The position numbers and the translations under genes are program-made. The notes under the pieces were generated by a model that ran no database searches, was not told the DNA's origin, and was given only the letters and a program-made list of their open reading frames with translations. From contig NC_063044.1 in NCBI RefSeq assembly GCF_018812025.1, positions 72,329,057-72,393,056 on the forward strand: a stretch of DNA of 64,000 nt. Direction: 5' to 3'. Numbering within the stretch: position 1 is the first letter of the stretch; each line of letters starts with the position of its first letter. Positions 22,976 to 35,689 of this stretch are shown piece by piece. Origin of the DNA: Megalobrama amblycephala. Taxonomy: Eukaryota; Chordata; Actinopteri; Cypriniformes; Xenocyprididae.

Positions 22976-25900
22976 CGAATCCAAAGTTTTTGACGTCCAC
23001 ACTGTGTATCGCAGCTGTTCAGATCCGATTTGTGTGTTCATGCCACTCTTTCATTTTCTGGAATATCTGCATTGGTTTCATTGCATTGCATTAGTAGGCA
23101 TAAGCCAAAAAAAGCAACAAGAAGGGTTTGCAGTACAGATTACATCATGACACTGTGCAGCCGCGTTGGACTCCTGCATCTCATGAGGCAGCGGCAGTAG
23201 GTACGGACGGCTTTATTCTGTGCTGTCGTCTTCACTGGTCTAAAAACATTTTCTCTGTTATATTGTCATGTTCTGCTTGTCCGGCACTTTGCAACAAATA
23301 AAACCTTGTTTCTGCAGCAACTTTGATCATGTTTCCTATAACAACGCCTGATGTGTACATTTTATGTGGCGTGAGAGAGTCACATAGTCAAACACATTCA
23401 AAGCGTCTTTGCCAGGTGCAAGATCAAAAAAAAATAATCGAATAATACAAAAAAGATCTGCTCACTGTTCTTTCTTTTATTTAGAAAAGGTGGCAACACA
23501 CATATTCAAGCCTTTAAACATTCAAGCCTTTACAGTATTTTCTGGAACATAAGTTGCATCTGACTACAAGTCAGCTCCATACAGATTAAGCAATCATGAA
23601 CTTAGAGAGTTACATTTAAAGTAGCTAGACAGATTCTGCCAGTATTGGGCACTCGTTCAATGTAAATAGTGTCATCCGAGTTGACAAGATGGAGGGAAGC
23701 GAGCAAGGGAAGGGCTTAAAAATCTCTACTTGAACGCAGCCCAGGAAACTTTGTAGATTTATTAGAAATATCCATTTCCGATCATGAGTCTCTAATAATG
23801 AGCTGATGAACATAGAGCAGGAATGCCCAATCCTGTTCCTGGAGATCTACATACATGCAGAGTTCAGATCCAATCCTGATCGAACACACCTGCCTGTAAT
23901 TATCAAGTGCCTCTGAAGTGTCATTTACGCCGTCATTACCCGAGTGTTGATAGCCTGCGAGCTGTTATGACTTAATTATGCTTTATGCTATTTGTCATTA
24001 TGCTATTATGACTTAAAGGATTAGTTCACTTTTAACTACATTTTTCCTGATAAATTTACTCACCCCCATGTCATCCAAGATGTTCATGTCTTTCTTTCTT
24101 CAGTCAAAAAGAAATGAAGGTTTTCGAGGAAAACATTCCAGGATTTTTCTCCTTACAGTGGATTTCAATGGCTACCAACAGATTGAAGGTCAAAATTACA
24201 GTTTCAGTGCAGCTTCAAGGGCTTTAAACGATACGAGTTATATGAGTAATAAGGGTCTTATCTAGTGAATCGATTGGGCATTTTCGAAAAAATACAACCG
24301 TTTATGCTTTATAAACAAAATATCGCCTTGAACGTACTTTCCGCTTCCGCATTCTTCATAACGCTTACGCTGAATGTCCTACGCCTTCCCTATTCTACTT
24401 ACGGAACGAACGTGGCGCCAGTTTCATTTTTTTCCGTAACTTAAATAGGGAAGGCGTAGGACACTCAGCGTAAGCGTTATGAAGAATGCGGGGTCAAAGC
24501 TTTTATCGTTTGTTTCTGCTTCTTCTTCGTCTGTGTTTGGATTCGGAGGTTTGTTACTGATTCGGATTAGTAACAGCACCCCTACTGTATAAAGTGTTGG
24601 GTAAGTTACTCAAAAAAAGTAATCCACTACAAATTACTACATTAAAATTGTAATTTGATTACATTACTGATTACTACATGTAAAAAGTAATCAGATTACT
24701 AATTACTTTACATTCAAGTTACTTAAATACAATTTACAAAAATACACCACAAACTGAAACTCATAGTTCTGTAATATTTTTCAGTCAATATTAAATTACA
24801 GAAAGAAGTATGAAAACAACAACTTGACCTAAAAATATTTGTTAATCATCTATAGGTAGCTTATTCATTCAAATGCAATCATAACAGTCGCCTGAGGGGG
24901 CTCAACGACCACGTCATCTGTGAGCATGAGATTCTAACAAACTAAAAATAACTTTATTAAAATTAATCAATATATGAAATATTGTACACTTGTTAATGTG
25001 TTTATTTTTGTTTTCAGTTTTTTTTATAGTATTTAATGATTATGAACACATATTAAGCATGACAAACCATACAATCGATTAAACTTCAAAGCTGGCAGGT
25101 ATGGTATGTATGATTACAAAATAAAGTCATTAAGATTGTTTATTAATATTATTTTATGAAGTAACATGTAGGATAAAAGTAGTTTTATCAAGTGTTGAGC
25201 GGTTTCTGTGGCAGCTCCAGCTCTCCGACGCACAGATACATCAGTGTCCGAATTCACTCACTTTATTTCGTTCACTCTTTGCAGATATAGTGCACTCAAA
25301 TGACATACAGTGGGTACGGAAAGTATTCAGACCCCTTAAATTTTTCACTCTTTGTTATATTGCAGCCATTTGCTAAAATCATTTAAGTTCATTTTTTTTC
25401 CTCATTAATGTACACACAGCACCCCATATTGACAGAAAAACACAGAATTGTTGACATGTTTGCAGATTTATTAAAAAAGAAAAACTGAAATATCACATGG
25501 TCCTAAGTATTCAGACCCTTTGCTCAGTATTTAGTAGAAGCACCCTTTTGATCTAATACAGCCATGAGTCTTTTTGGGAAAGATGCAACAAGTTTTTCAC
25601 ACCTGGATTTGGGGATCCTCTGCCATTCCTCCTTGCAGATCCTCTCCAGTTCTGTCAGGTTGGATGGTAAACGTTGGTGGACAGCTATTTTTAGGTCTCT
25701 CCAGAGATGCTCAATTGGGTTTAAGTCAGGGCTCTGGCTGGGCCATTCAAGAACAGTCACGGAGTTGTTGTGAAGCCACTCCTTCGTTATTTTAGCTGTG
25801 TGCTTAGGGTCATTGTCTTGTTGGAAGGTAAACCTTCGGCCCAGTCTGAGGTCCTGAGCACTCTGGAGAAGGTTTTCGTCCAGGATATCCCTGTACTTGG

Positions 25901-28900
25901 CCGCATTCATCTTTCCCTCCATTGCAACCAGTCGTCCTGTCCCTGCAGCTGAAAACACCCCCACAGCATGATGCTGCCACCACCATGCTTCACTGTTGGG
26001 ATTGTATTGGACAGGTGATGAGCAGTGCCTGGTTTTCTCCACACATACCGCTTAGAATTAAGGCCAAAAAGTTCTATCATGACGAACATCTTGTAAAGAT
26101 CCATTTTGAGGGTTATATTAGCTGTGTGAACTGTTTATGCTGTTCAAGGCAAGCGCGAGCTCCGGGGGCGGGGGAGCACAAGATTTAAAGGGGCTGCAAC
26201 CTATATATTGGTGCATAGTTAATGATGCCCCAAAATAGGCAGATAAAAAAATGAATTAAAAAAATCTATGGGGTATTTTGAGCTGAAACTTCACAGACAC
26301 ATTCAGGGGACACCTTAGACTTATATTACATCTTTTAAATAGAAGTTCTAGGGCACCTTTAATAAAGTTAAAGAAGATAAAAATGCAGATATAAAATGGC
26401 TTATATGTAACATGAGAGATGGTAGTCAGAAACGGTAGTGCAAATAAGTCACAATGACAGTAGTGCAGGTGAACGGTAGTGCAAATAAACATATTTATGA
26501 AATAGACATTCTCAACTATATTTCTCCAATGTAAAAGATAAAACAAAACAATCAGCACCCATAGCGTGTGTCTCAATCAGCTCCCTTGTTCAGTAGTCAG
26601 GGCACTGATCAGGGAGTCGGCCACATTCATTTACACGGTATACTGATACACGACCTAGGAAGCTAAGGAGCTGTTTTAGACCCAGGGATGGTTTGTAGGG
26701 GTCTTCTTCGTCTACTTACTTTCTCTTTGTCGTCTTGGTATCAGTGTGAGCTCAGCAAGACCGTTTCGTGCTTGAGAGCCACCAAGTCGTGTTTTACTGT
26801 AATTTCAGCATCTCCAGGCACATGAACAAAAGCACCACTCTCATTGGTTGCCAGTTTAACGTGACGTGTCAAACCCCCCCCCAAAAAACAAAAACGAGGC
26901 GTTTTTTAAAAAATGATGCTTTTACGCCTGGCGTTTTTCGTGTCGGTGTGCACACTCACATTGGCGCCCTTTGTTTAGTCACGAGGAAATAAAGTTGCCG
27001 ATAATCGCACGCACGACATTCGTCCCGGTGTGTACAGGCCTTAAGTCTGGTTCATTTTACTAGTGTAATTGCTCCGTACCATGCCCTGGGCCACGTGAAG
27101 AGGCACGGTTGGATTATGCTTGGGTGCGGTACGGAAGTACTGAGATCGGTAACCACACCGGCGTACAGAAGAGCTTTTGAGTGAATTAATTTCAGTACAT
27201 TTAGGTCTATAATGGATCCAGTTCTATCCCAATAGATGAACATTAGTTTGCGGTTAAAGCTGCAAATTCAGTGTCAGCTCTCTTCTAACAAGATGATGTT
27301 CTTAACCATATGTGATAAATAAAGGAGACATATAAAATGTGCAGTGGTGAGTTCCTTTGGACCAGGTTTGAAAACCACTGGTGTATTGAGTATAAGATCT
27401 ATAGACAGGATGGGCAACTCTGGTCCTGGAGGGACACTATTCTGCAGAGTGTAGCTCCATCCCTGATCAAACACACCAGCAAAATTGTCTTCAGTCTTCA
27501 GGACTGCTTGAAAATTACAGATAGGTAGGTTGATTTGGGATGAAACTTTACTCTGCAAAACAGTGGTCCTCCAGGACCAAAGTTGCTCATCCCTGATACA
27601 TAGGATAGAAATCAGAATCAGAATCAGAAAGAGCTTTATTGCCAGGTATGTTGTTTACACATACTAGGAATTTGTTTTAGTGACAGAAGCTCCACAGTGC
27701 AACAGAGTAACAGTGACAAGACAAGACACATAATAAAGAGAATAAAGATTAATATACAAATTTACAAGATAGACAAAGTGCAAAAAAGCAAAAGACAATA
27801 TATATTATAGACAATTGTATGTACAATTATGTGTGCAAATTGAGATATAAATAAGTGTTTTAAGTAAATAAAGTGTAATAGTGTTGTGTGTTCTGTGTTT
27901 GTCAAGTGTTCATGAGATGGATTGCTTGAGGGAAGAAACTGTTCCTGTGTCTGGTCATTCTGGTGCTCAGGGCTCTGTAGCGTCGACCGGATGGCAACAG
28001 TTCAAAGAGGGAGTGTGCTGGATGTGAGGGGTCCAGAGTGATCTTCTTTGCCCTTTTTCTCACTCTGGATAAGTACAGTTCTTGGAGAGTGGGGAGGGTT
28101 GTGCCAATGATTCGCTCAGCAGACCGGACTACCCTCTGTAGTCTTCTGAGGTCAGATTTGGTAGCTGAGCTGAACCAGACGGTAATTGAAGTGCAAAGGA
28201 TGGATTCGATGATGGCAGAGTAGAACTGTTTCAGCAGCTCCTGTGGCAGGTTGAACTTCCTCAGCTGGCGAAGGAAGTACAATCTCTGCTGGGCCTTTTT
28301 CACAATGGACTCGATGTGGTTGTCCCACTTCAGGTCCTGGGAGATGGTGGTGCCCAGGAACCTGAATGACTCCACTGCTGCCACGATGCTGTTCATGATG
28401 GTGAGTGGGGGAAGAGCAGGGGGGTTTCTCCTGAACTCCACGGTCATCTCCACTGTCTTGAGCGTGTTGAGCTCCAGGTTGTTAAGACTGCACCAGACAG
28501 CCAGCTGTTCAACTTCCAGTCTGTAAGCAGACTCGTCACCGTCCTGGATGAGGCCGATCAGTGTGGTGTCATCCGCAAACTTCAGGAGCTTGACAGAGGG
28601 GTCTTTAGAGGTGCAGTCGTTGGTGTAGAGGGAGAAGAGCAGTGGGAGAGGACACAGCCCTGAGGGGCGCCGGTGCTGATGGTGAGTGTGCTGGATGAGA
28701 ATTTTCCCAGCCTCACTAGCTGCTGCCTGTCTGTCAGGAAGCTGGTGATCCACTGACAGACAGAGGTGGGCACGGAGAGCTGAGTTAGTTTAGGCTGGAG
28801 GAGTGATGGGACGATGGTGTTAAAAGCAGAGCTGAAGTCCACAAACAGGATCCTCACATAAGTCCCTGGTCTGTCCAGATACTGGAGAACATAATGCAGT

Positions 28901-31900
28901 CCCATATTGACTGCATCATCCACAGACCTGTTTGCTCGGTAAGCAAACTGCAGGGGTCCAGTAAGGGTCCAGTGATGTCCTTCAGAAAAGCCAGAACCAG
29001 TCTTTCAAATGACTTCATGGCCACAAACGTTAGAGCCACAGGTCTGTAGTCATTTAGTCCAGTAATTTTGGGTTTCTTTGGGACGGGGATGATGGTGGAG
29101 CGTTTGAAGCATGAGGGGACTTCGCACAGCTCCAGAGATCTGTTGAAGATCTGTGTGAAGATGGGGGCCAGCTGGTCACCGCAGGTTTTCAGACAGGCTG
29201 GTGAAACGCTGTCTGGGCCTGGTGCCTTTCTTCTCTTGTTCTTTCTGAAGACCTTGCGCACGTCATCTTCACTGAACTGAATTGCAGGTGTGGGGGAGAG
29301 GGGGGTGATGGAGGTGTGAATGGTGATTTTTCAAACCTGCAATAAAACCCATTCAGATCGTCTGCCAGTTGTTGATTCTCCACAGAGCTGGGGGATGGTG
29401 TCTTGTAGTTGGTAATGTCTTTCAGACCTTTCCACACTGAAGCTGTGTCATTAGAAGAGAGCTGATTCCGAAGTTTATCAGAATAATTCCTCTTTGCCAC
29501 TTTGATCTCCTTTTCCAGTGTGTATTTGGCCTGTTTGTACAAGACTCTGTCCCCTTTTCTGCGAGCATCTTCTTTGGCCTGACGGAGCTGGCTGAGTTTT
29601 GCAGTGAACCAGGGTTTGTCGTTGTTGTAAGATAAATTAGTCTTTGTAGGAATGCACAGATCCTCACAGAAACTGATATATGATGTAACAGTCTCTGTGA
29701 GCTCGTCCAGATCGGTGGCAGCAGCTTCAAAAACACTCCAATCAGTCCATTCGAAACAGGCTTGTAAAGCCCACTCTGTTTCGGTGGTCCATCTCTTTAC
29801 AGTCTTTGCTACAGGTTTAGCTGATTTCAGTTTCTGCCTGTAGGTTGGTATGAGATGAACTAAACAGTGATCAGAGAGCCCCAAAGCTGCCCGTGGGACA
29901 GAGTGATATGCATCTTTTATTGCTGTGTAACAATGGTCGAGTATATTACTGTCTCTGGTGGGACAGGTAACATGCTGTCTGTATTTGGGCAGTTCACGTG
30001 AGAGAATCGCTTTATTAAAGTCCCCGAGAATGATTAAAACAGAGTCCGGGTGTTGTTGCTCGCTCTCTGTGATCATATCAGCGAGTATCTGTAAAGCCGA
30101 GCTCACGTGCGCTTGCGGAGGAATGTAGACGCTCACCAGAATGAACGAGCAAATCTCCCGCAGCGAATAGAACGGTTTGCAGTTAATGAAGAGTGTTTCA
30201 AGATCTGGACAGCACATCTTCTTTAACACAGTTACATCTGAACACCACCTTTCGTTGATGTAAAAGCACGTCCCGCCGCCGCGCGATTTCCCCGTTGATT
30301 CTGCGTCGCGATCTGATCTAAACAGCTGAAAGCCCGGCAGACTTAACACGCTGTCTGGAATGGCGTCGTTCAGCCAGGTTTCCGTGAAGCACAGAGCAGC
30401 CGAGTTCGAGAAATCCTTATTTGTCCGGGAGAGCAGAAGGAGTTCGTCCGTTTTGTTGGGCAGAGAGCGGAGATTCGCCAGATGGATGCTAGGCAGCGGC
30501 GTTCTTAATCCGCGCTGTCTAAGCTTCACGAGGGCGCCGGCGCGCTTTCCCCGTCTGCGCGTCCTGAAGCGTCTAAACAGCGCTGCCGCTCCGCCGACTA
30601 CAACATTCAACAAAACGTCTGAATAGTCGAATCATCATACATGTTGTTGGTTTTGATGTATTAAATGTCTAAATTGTTTTATGTCTGTTTTTGCCCTAGA
30701 CCTAATGACACTGAAAGAGGCGAGTCATGAACTTAATGAAATGGAAGAAGAGAAAAAACATGATAAACATGATTTCATGACTGGGAAAAGATCGATACAG
30801 GCTAAAAAGACCTCCTTACAAAAAAGAGCTCAAAAGACTGGAAATAAAAGTTATTTCATCTGCCAACAGTGTGGAAAGAGTTTTGATCAACACAGAAACC
30901 TTCAGGTTCACTTGAAAGATCATACTAGAGAGAGCCCCTTCACTTGCCAACAGTGTGGAAAGAGTTTCACACTTAAAGAAAACCTTCTAGTCCACTTGAG
31001 AATTCATACTGGAGAAAAGCCTTTCACGTGCCAACAGTGTGGAAAGAGTTTCGCTGTGAAAGTAAACCTTCAAGTACACATGAGAATTCACACTGGAGAG
31101 AAACCTTTTACCTGCCAGCAATGTGGACAGAGTTTCACTGTAAAAGGAAACCTTATAGCCCACATGAGAATTCACACTGGAGAAAAGCCTTTCACCTGCC
31201 AGCAATGTGGAAAGAGTTTCACACATAAAAGAAGCCTTATAGTCCACATGAGAATTCATACTGGAGAGAAGGCTTACACCTGCCAACAATGTGGACAGAG
31301 TTTCGCACATAAGGGTAGCATTAAAGTCCACATGCGAATTCACACTGGAGAAAAGCCTTTCACCTGCCAACAATGTGGAAAGAGTTTCAGTCAAAAGGGA
31401 AGCCTTGCAGCCCACATGAGAATTCACACTGGAGAGAGCTCATTTACCTGTACCCAGTGTGGACAGAGTTTCAGTCAAAAGGGAAACCTTAATGAACACA
31501 TGAGAATTCACACTGGAGAGAAACCTTTCACCTGCCAGCAATGTGGAGAGAGTTTCAGATTTAAAGGTAACCTTAAGGGACACATGAGAACTCACACTGG
31601 AGAAAAGCCTTACATCTGCCAACAGTGTGGAAAGAGTTTCAGTCAAAAAGGAAAACTTGAAATCCATTTGAGAATTCACACTGGAGAAAAGCCTTACATC
31701 TGCCAACAGTGTGGAAAGAGTTTCAGTCAAAAAGGAACATTTGAAATCCACATGAGAATTCACACTGGAGAAAAGCCTTACACCTGCCAACAGTGTGGAC
31801 AGAATTTCACTGTAAAAGGAAATCTTACAGCCCACATGAGAATTCATACTGGAGAGAAGCCTTTTACATGTGATCAGTGTGGAAAGAGTTTCAGATTTAA

Positions 31901-31973
31901 AGGTGACCTTAAGGGTCACATGAAGATTCACTCGAAAATGACTCTCTTAGAAGTTTCAAGTCACCAATTCTAA
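22330..31973 (+). CDS. FiNZ C2H2 zinc-finger protein A, 13 fingers
   Basis: Coding exons: 22330-22441 (ATG right after the acceptor, donor GTTGGT) and 30700-31973 (acceptor CCCTAG, stop TAA). The phase-1 junction joins EEQT to [18 protein letters not shown]. The acidic [10 protein letters not shown] start with this second block is the FiNZ module found in cyprinid ZNFs. Thirteen consecutive C2H2 fingers follow with HTGEKP-type linkers. Fingers 1, 7 and 13 have altered linkers (TRESP, TGESS, SKMT). Helix residues -1,2,3,6 by finger: QREAD-style list Q R N V; L E N V; V V N V; V G N A; H R S V; H G S V; Q G S A; Q G N E; F G N G; Q G K I; Q G T I; V G N A; F G D G. Probable nuclear DNA-binding repressor; transposon targeting is known for the family only as a hypothesis. 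AATAAA lies at 32306. The 8.2-kb intron is filled with transposons. Confidence 0.85.
22976..25305. repeat. Intron of gene A: MITE pieces and a hairpin
   Basis: It contains a short repeat with CTGTTCCTGGAGATCTAC (about 23835), a left arm of the ACTCACCC MITE family (24015-24270), a hairpin with arms of about 48 bp at 24347-24395 and 24444-24491 (core CTGAATGTCCTACGCCTTCC), and a Tyr-codon-like TAATCAGATTACTAATTAC repeat at 24590-24740 common in fish. No exon is seen. Confidence 0.45.
25308..26077 (-). pseudogene. Tc1/mariner element, 3' half, with broken transposase
   Basis: The terminal repeat CAGTGGGTACGGAAAGTATT starts after TA at 25306. The minus-strand frame 25524-26042 encodes the Tc1 transposase C-terminal half: [14 protein letters not shown] (second catalytic Asp), then [15 protein letters not shown] (third catalytic acidic residue) and the end near KGASTKY. 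A frameshift near 26000 separates it from [11 protein letters not shown] in another frame. The N-terminal half with the first Asp is absent, because a TTAA-type MITE piece abuts at 26078. Confidence 0.8.
26078..26362. mobile_element. TTAA MITE fragment (AAAGGTGCCCTAG family, inverted)
   Basis: It ends TTCTAGGGCACCTTTAA and contains GCTGAAACTTC and GGGTTATATTAGCTGTGTG, the inverse of the copy at 17611. It is joined to the truncated Tc1 at its left side. Confidence 0.6.
26565..27045. repeat. Repeat-derived stretch with palindromic segment
   Basis: TGTGTCTCAATCAGCTCCCT opens a short MITE (to about 26670) related to the palindrome at about 55880-56000. The GC-rich run near 26800-27030 resembles a hAT-type non-autonomous element. 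No exon is supported. Confidence 0.35.
27408..27593. mobile_element. Small MITE (GGATGGGCAACTCTGGTCCT)
   Basis: The left end GGATGGGCAACTCTGGTCCT has an imperfect inverse at the right end (GGACCAAAGTTGCTCATCCC). The length is 186 bp and it is non-coding. Confidence 0.65.
27600..30630 (-). pseudogene. L2/CR1/Rex-type LINE with endonuclease and reverse transcriptase, frameshifted
   Basis: Minus-strand reading starts in an open frame near 30613. An apurinic-type endonuclease region follows ([47 protein letters not shown]), then a linker, then reverse transcriptase ([56 protein letters not shown]) and a C-terminal end at 27902. Frames change near 29250, 28890 and 28660, so it is dead. No ORF1 is present (5'-truncated). 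The 3' end is the ATTCTG-type hexamer repeat (as TCAGAATCAGAATCAGAA at about 27610). Its 5' end lies only about 70 bp upstream of the finger exon of gene A. Confidence 0.85.
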
Positions 31974-32465
31974 TACAACTTAAGTAAAGGTCTTAGAGTA
32001 TCTGATTTTAATAAGTACTTAAAGGGTCATGAAACTCCAGAACACATTTTTTTGAGCTGTGAACAGATATACATAGACTGCACATCATTGAAAACACTTA
32101 AGGTACTCATTAATTTTATTTAACACTCTGAGGTATCACCGGCGATATCACCGCAGTTTTTTTCTTACCACTGTGAAAGAGACTCAAAATACTCTGTTAA
32201 TGTTGCACATACAATTAAGAGTTATACACCATTTTAATCTGTTGAATATCTTCTTTTATTTGTGTACACTCAGAGTAAAAACAAAATGCTTTGTGCTTTT
32301 TGTAAAATAAAGAAAACTAACATGATGCGTGATCTCGTCTCCCTCTGAACGAAGTCCAATCTGATAGTTCTCAGAAAATTAACTGTAACTTAGTGAATAC
32401 TAATCACAAAAAAATAGACTTATGTCTAAAGAAACGTTGAAATGTCAGGTGTAAATCGTGTAAGT
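31974..32465. other. 3' region of FiNZ-ZNF gene A
   Basis: Untranslated sequence after the stop. The first canonical AATAAA is at 32306-32311 (TGTAAAATAAAGAAAAC). No other feature is seen. Confidence 0.5.
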
Positions 32466-33282
32466 TAGGGTGACCATATTTTGATTACCAAAAACCAGGG
32501 CACTCTGCCCGGCAATACTCAAATGATATCTCAAAGTTTACTCAAAGATGCCTTATAATTTCAATACATTTAAAAAATGCCTCCTCTGTATGGATATAAA
32601 ATTGTTATATTACAAAACACTATAACCAAATACACAAATTCAGATAGGCTTCTCAGAGGTTACTCAACATATTGTATCATGACAAGTTAATGTCTCTTCT
32701 GTATTAGAAAAATAAATAATAAATAACTAAAAAATACCTCTGCTATATTAGCGATCCAAATTTAACAAAATAGCTCTCACAAACTTACAAAAACTAACTA
32801 ACCAAAGATATAGACACTTTTTGTTTTCTTCATCCTCGTTTTCCTCTTCATCCTGTTTTTCTTTCTCATCCTTCTTGCTTGCCCTTCTATATTTTGCTGT
32901 AGAGCTGATCTTTCCCTGCATTTTTTTGTTTTTTATCAAAGAGGCATGAAAGTTATAAAGAAATGTATATAGGCCTATCAGCTGTTACATCACAAGGTAC
33001 AAAGGAAGAGTATGAGCTGAACTCATTGTAGATCACAGCTGAAGGTTGCTCTGCTGTTACACAAAGTATCTGTTATTCAGTTACAATCGACTGCACAAAT
33101 CGTGCATACTAATGAAAACATTATAAACCGAAAATCTCGTAACACCGGTCAATTTAATGGCCCAATGAAAAATAATAAAAACCAGGACATTTTCATCACT
33201 TTATAAAAAACAACCAGGACAGCCAGGATAGGACATGAAAACAGGACATGTCCTGGGGAAAAAAGGACATTTGGTTACCCTC
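32466..33282. mobile_element. MITE with AGGGTGACCATATTTTGATTACC ends (hAT-like)
   Basis: It begins GTTAGGGTGACCATATTTTG and ends with the inverse-like GGACATTTGGTTACCCTC. CCAGGACA-type motifs recur several times near the right end. A Lys/Glu-rich minus frame inside has no recognisable domain. Confidence 0.6.
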
Positions 33283-33289
33283 TAGGTAG

Positions 33290-34700
33290 TGCGAGAATCC
33301 GGCCAAGTACCCGATTCCCCATTACGTACCGGGTCCTCAGGCGTGGGTTTTTGGGCGCCGTGCGCTGACCGGTCCGAATTTTTCGGGGGCCGGCCGACGC
33401 GCTCCCCCGACCCTCCCGGGCCCCCCGACACACCCTGAGCTGTTTCGGTCAGCCTGACCCCGCCAGGGGTCAAACGGGAGCGCCCCCAATCCGAGGCCCT
33501 TATGAGGCAGTACTGGCCGCATCCAGAGGGTGGCAGACTCAACGTCCCAGTTCCTGGCTACTCGAACGAGCTTTCTCTGCCATTCGTATAATGGTGGACC
33601 GGTCACTTCCCAAAAAGCCATGCCCCATCCCAAAAACCCATTATTTGCCCGATTACCCACTATAGTCGGAAAATGACCTGTTGCCCCATGTTGAACCCTG
33701 CGGAACGCTTTATTTGGCCGCTGTCATGATTGTTCACTAACCAGTTAAACCATTCTCATTCATCAAGTTGAACCATCGTTTCAAACCCGATAAAAACTAT
33801 TTTACGGCTCTCGGCAGGTCCCCCCGAGTCCGTAGCACCAAGTTTTGTCGCAAAATTCCACCGCCCGCGAACCCACTATTTCGTTTCAATGGAATAAATA
33901 TAAAGTGGGATATCCATACCTCGGCTCAGGAAGGGTCTAGCGCCACCTAACTTGCGCTCCTGTCTACGACTCAGCGCCCCCTATCAGAATCCCGAGTTTC
34001 AAGAAGATCCGGGAAACTCAAAAATTTCGGCCGAAAAAACTCAAAGGGTACCGTATCTTCTCGAAATTCAGGATTCCGATAGAGGGCGCTGAGACGTAGA
34101 CAGGAGCGCAAGTTAGGTGGCGCTAGACCCTTCCTGAGCCGAGATACGGATATCCCACTTTATATTTATGCCATTGTAACGAATAGTGGGTTCGCAGGCG
34201 GTAGAAATTTGCGACGAAACTTGCATCTGACGAATTGAGGGGGCCTGTCGGATGCATTCCACTAAGTTTCAGGTGATTTGGGGCTTTCTGGTACAAACGG
34301 GAACCGGGGAATCAAAAAACATCCCATTTCCCAATTATGTAGTGCGGAAAAATAATGGGTTCCTGGACAAATTGCTCATAGATAATGTTTAAGATTTTAT
34401 ATAATTTTTCATGGATGAAACCACCTGTACCATGCTTGGCGCACTTTGTCGGATGAATTCCACCAAGTTTCATGTGATTTGGTGTTTTCTGGTACAAACG
34501 GGAACCGGGGAATCAAAAAACATCCCATTTCCCAATTATGTAGTGGGGCCAAATAATGTGTTCGTGGACACTGTGTTTATAGGTGATTTTTCAAATTTTA
34601 TGTAAAGTTTTGTGGATTTAAACCCTTTAACTAAGCACGCTCAGTCGGGTGCATTCTATTACCTTTTAAGTCATTTGGGACCTTCTGGAACGAAGGTTTT
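33290..34700. repeat. GC-rich block, 165-bp-arm hairpin and about 200-bp tandem repeats (block 1)
   Basis: A GC-rich stretch (33290-33680) is followed by a large imperfect inverted repeat with arms at about 33847-34010 and 34040-34215 (for example GGAAGGGTCTAGCGCCACCT against its inverse). From 34250 a unit of about 200 bp is repeated with starts near 34250, 34451 and 34647, sharing ACAAACGGGAACCGGGGAAT and CATCCCATTTCCCAATTATG in the first two. The same unit recurs in block 2. It lies directly downstream of the small acidic gene. Confidence 0.7.
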
Positions 34701-34888
34701 CTTAAATGAAATGTGTATAAGGCATGTGTTTTGCATCAAAAAAAGACATTACAGTAGGAACGTTTCAAACATTTATTGAACAACAAAAACACAAAAAAGA
34801 ACATGAGAACACAACAACAAACAGAACAATCAAAGAAAATATAAATAAAAAATTAAAATGAAACGGTCCGGTTCCCCCGAGGTCTGGT

Positions 34889-35562
34889 TCACCGGTCTTC
34901 CTCCGAGTGCTCACTTTGCGGCACCACTTGGACATCATAGTTGGCTCCTGAAAAAAACGAGAAAGGCAAAGAGTCATCAAACACACCTACTCGTCACACA
35001 AACGGATTAAACAAGCCCCCCGTGAGAAGACGGACTTACGAGAGCGGATTCCCTCGGGTTGTGGTCCCCTGAGGGGCTGCCAGAGGGCGACGAGCTGGGA
35101 GAGGACGGTGAGCCGGCGGTGCCTGCTCTGCGGCAGGCCGCTGTGGCGAGCCACGCCCCTAACTGCCTCCCTCAGCGTCACCACCATCCTATGGAGGACT
35201 GCGGACTGGCGGCGCCTCCTGTGCAGCTGGAGGCTGTAGCGATTTAATCTCCTGACTACCTCCGTTAGTCTCACCACCAGCCTCCGGAGGTCCGCGTGCC
35301 TCTCCTGACAGATTGGGCAGTTGCAGGTCCACTCCAGGTCCTCTGCCTCTGCCTCCGCCTCCTCCTCTTCCTCCTCCTCCTCCATCACCTCCGCCTCCGA
35401 CACCTCCACCACCTCCTCCTCCTCCACCACCTCTTCCTCCTCCTCCACCACCTCCTCCTCCTCCGCCACCTCCTCCTCCTCCGCCACCTCCACCACCTCC
35501 ACCTCCTCCTCCTCGTTTTGGCCCAACGGGCAGTCGCCGTTTAGCATCGCCTTGTGTGTGTG

Positions 35563-35602
<40 letters not shown>

Positions 35603-35686
35603 CATATAATAAAAAATATAAAAATACAAATAAAATAACAGTGCAATAAAGCCATAAGCAAAAGTGCGGAAGGCGTCACCTACCAT
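34889..35686 (-). CDS. Small acidic Cys/Leu-Arg-rich protein, 190 aa (recombinase-related module)
   Basis: Exons on the minus strand: ATG alone at 35686-35684 (donor GTAGGT), 35550-35040 and 34947-34889 (TGA), giving 573 coding bases. The protein has a long Glu/Val run (a CCTCCT-type low-complexity tract in DNA, about 35345-35515), then WTCNCPICQERHADLRRLV and an Arg/Leu-rich helix region, then a short tail with NYDVQVVPQ. The CxxC-acidic-helix layout parallels the recombinase gene at 38874-41411 (ACNDPRCREEKEDLRKQV). The second-exon end, last exon, 3' untranslated region and AATAAA (34777-34772) are homologous at DNA level to those of that gene. It therefore looks like a shortened relative lacking the catalytic domain. 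The near-empty first exon is the weakest part of the model. Function unknown. Confidence 0.5.
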
Positions 35687-35689
35687 GGT

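Noticed and set aside
28038..30626. Plus-strand frames opposite the LINE
   Set aside because: Antisense to endonuclease/reverse transcriptase coding sequence; no own features.
30987..31931. Two long minus-strand frames opposite the fingers of gene A
   Set aside because: They are antisense shadows of the 84-bp finger repeat (the repeated STLLAGE-type pattern mirrors the linker and finger codons) and have no independent motifs.
35189..35640. Poly-Gly, poly-Pro, poly-Ser and Leu/His-rich frames on both strands
   Set aside because: All are alternative readings of the same CCTCCT low-complexity tract; only the Glu-rich minus frame links to splice sites and a CxxC region.
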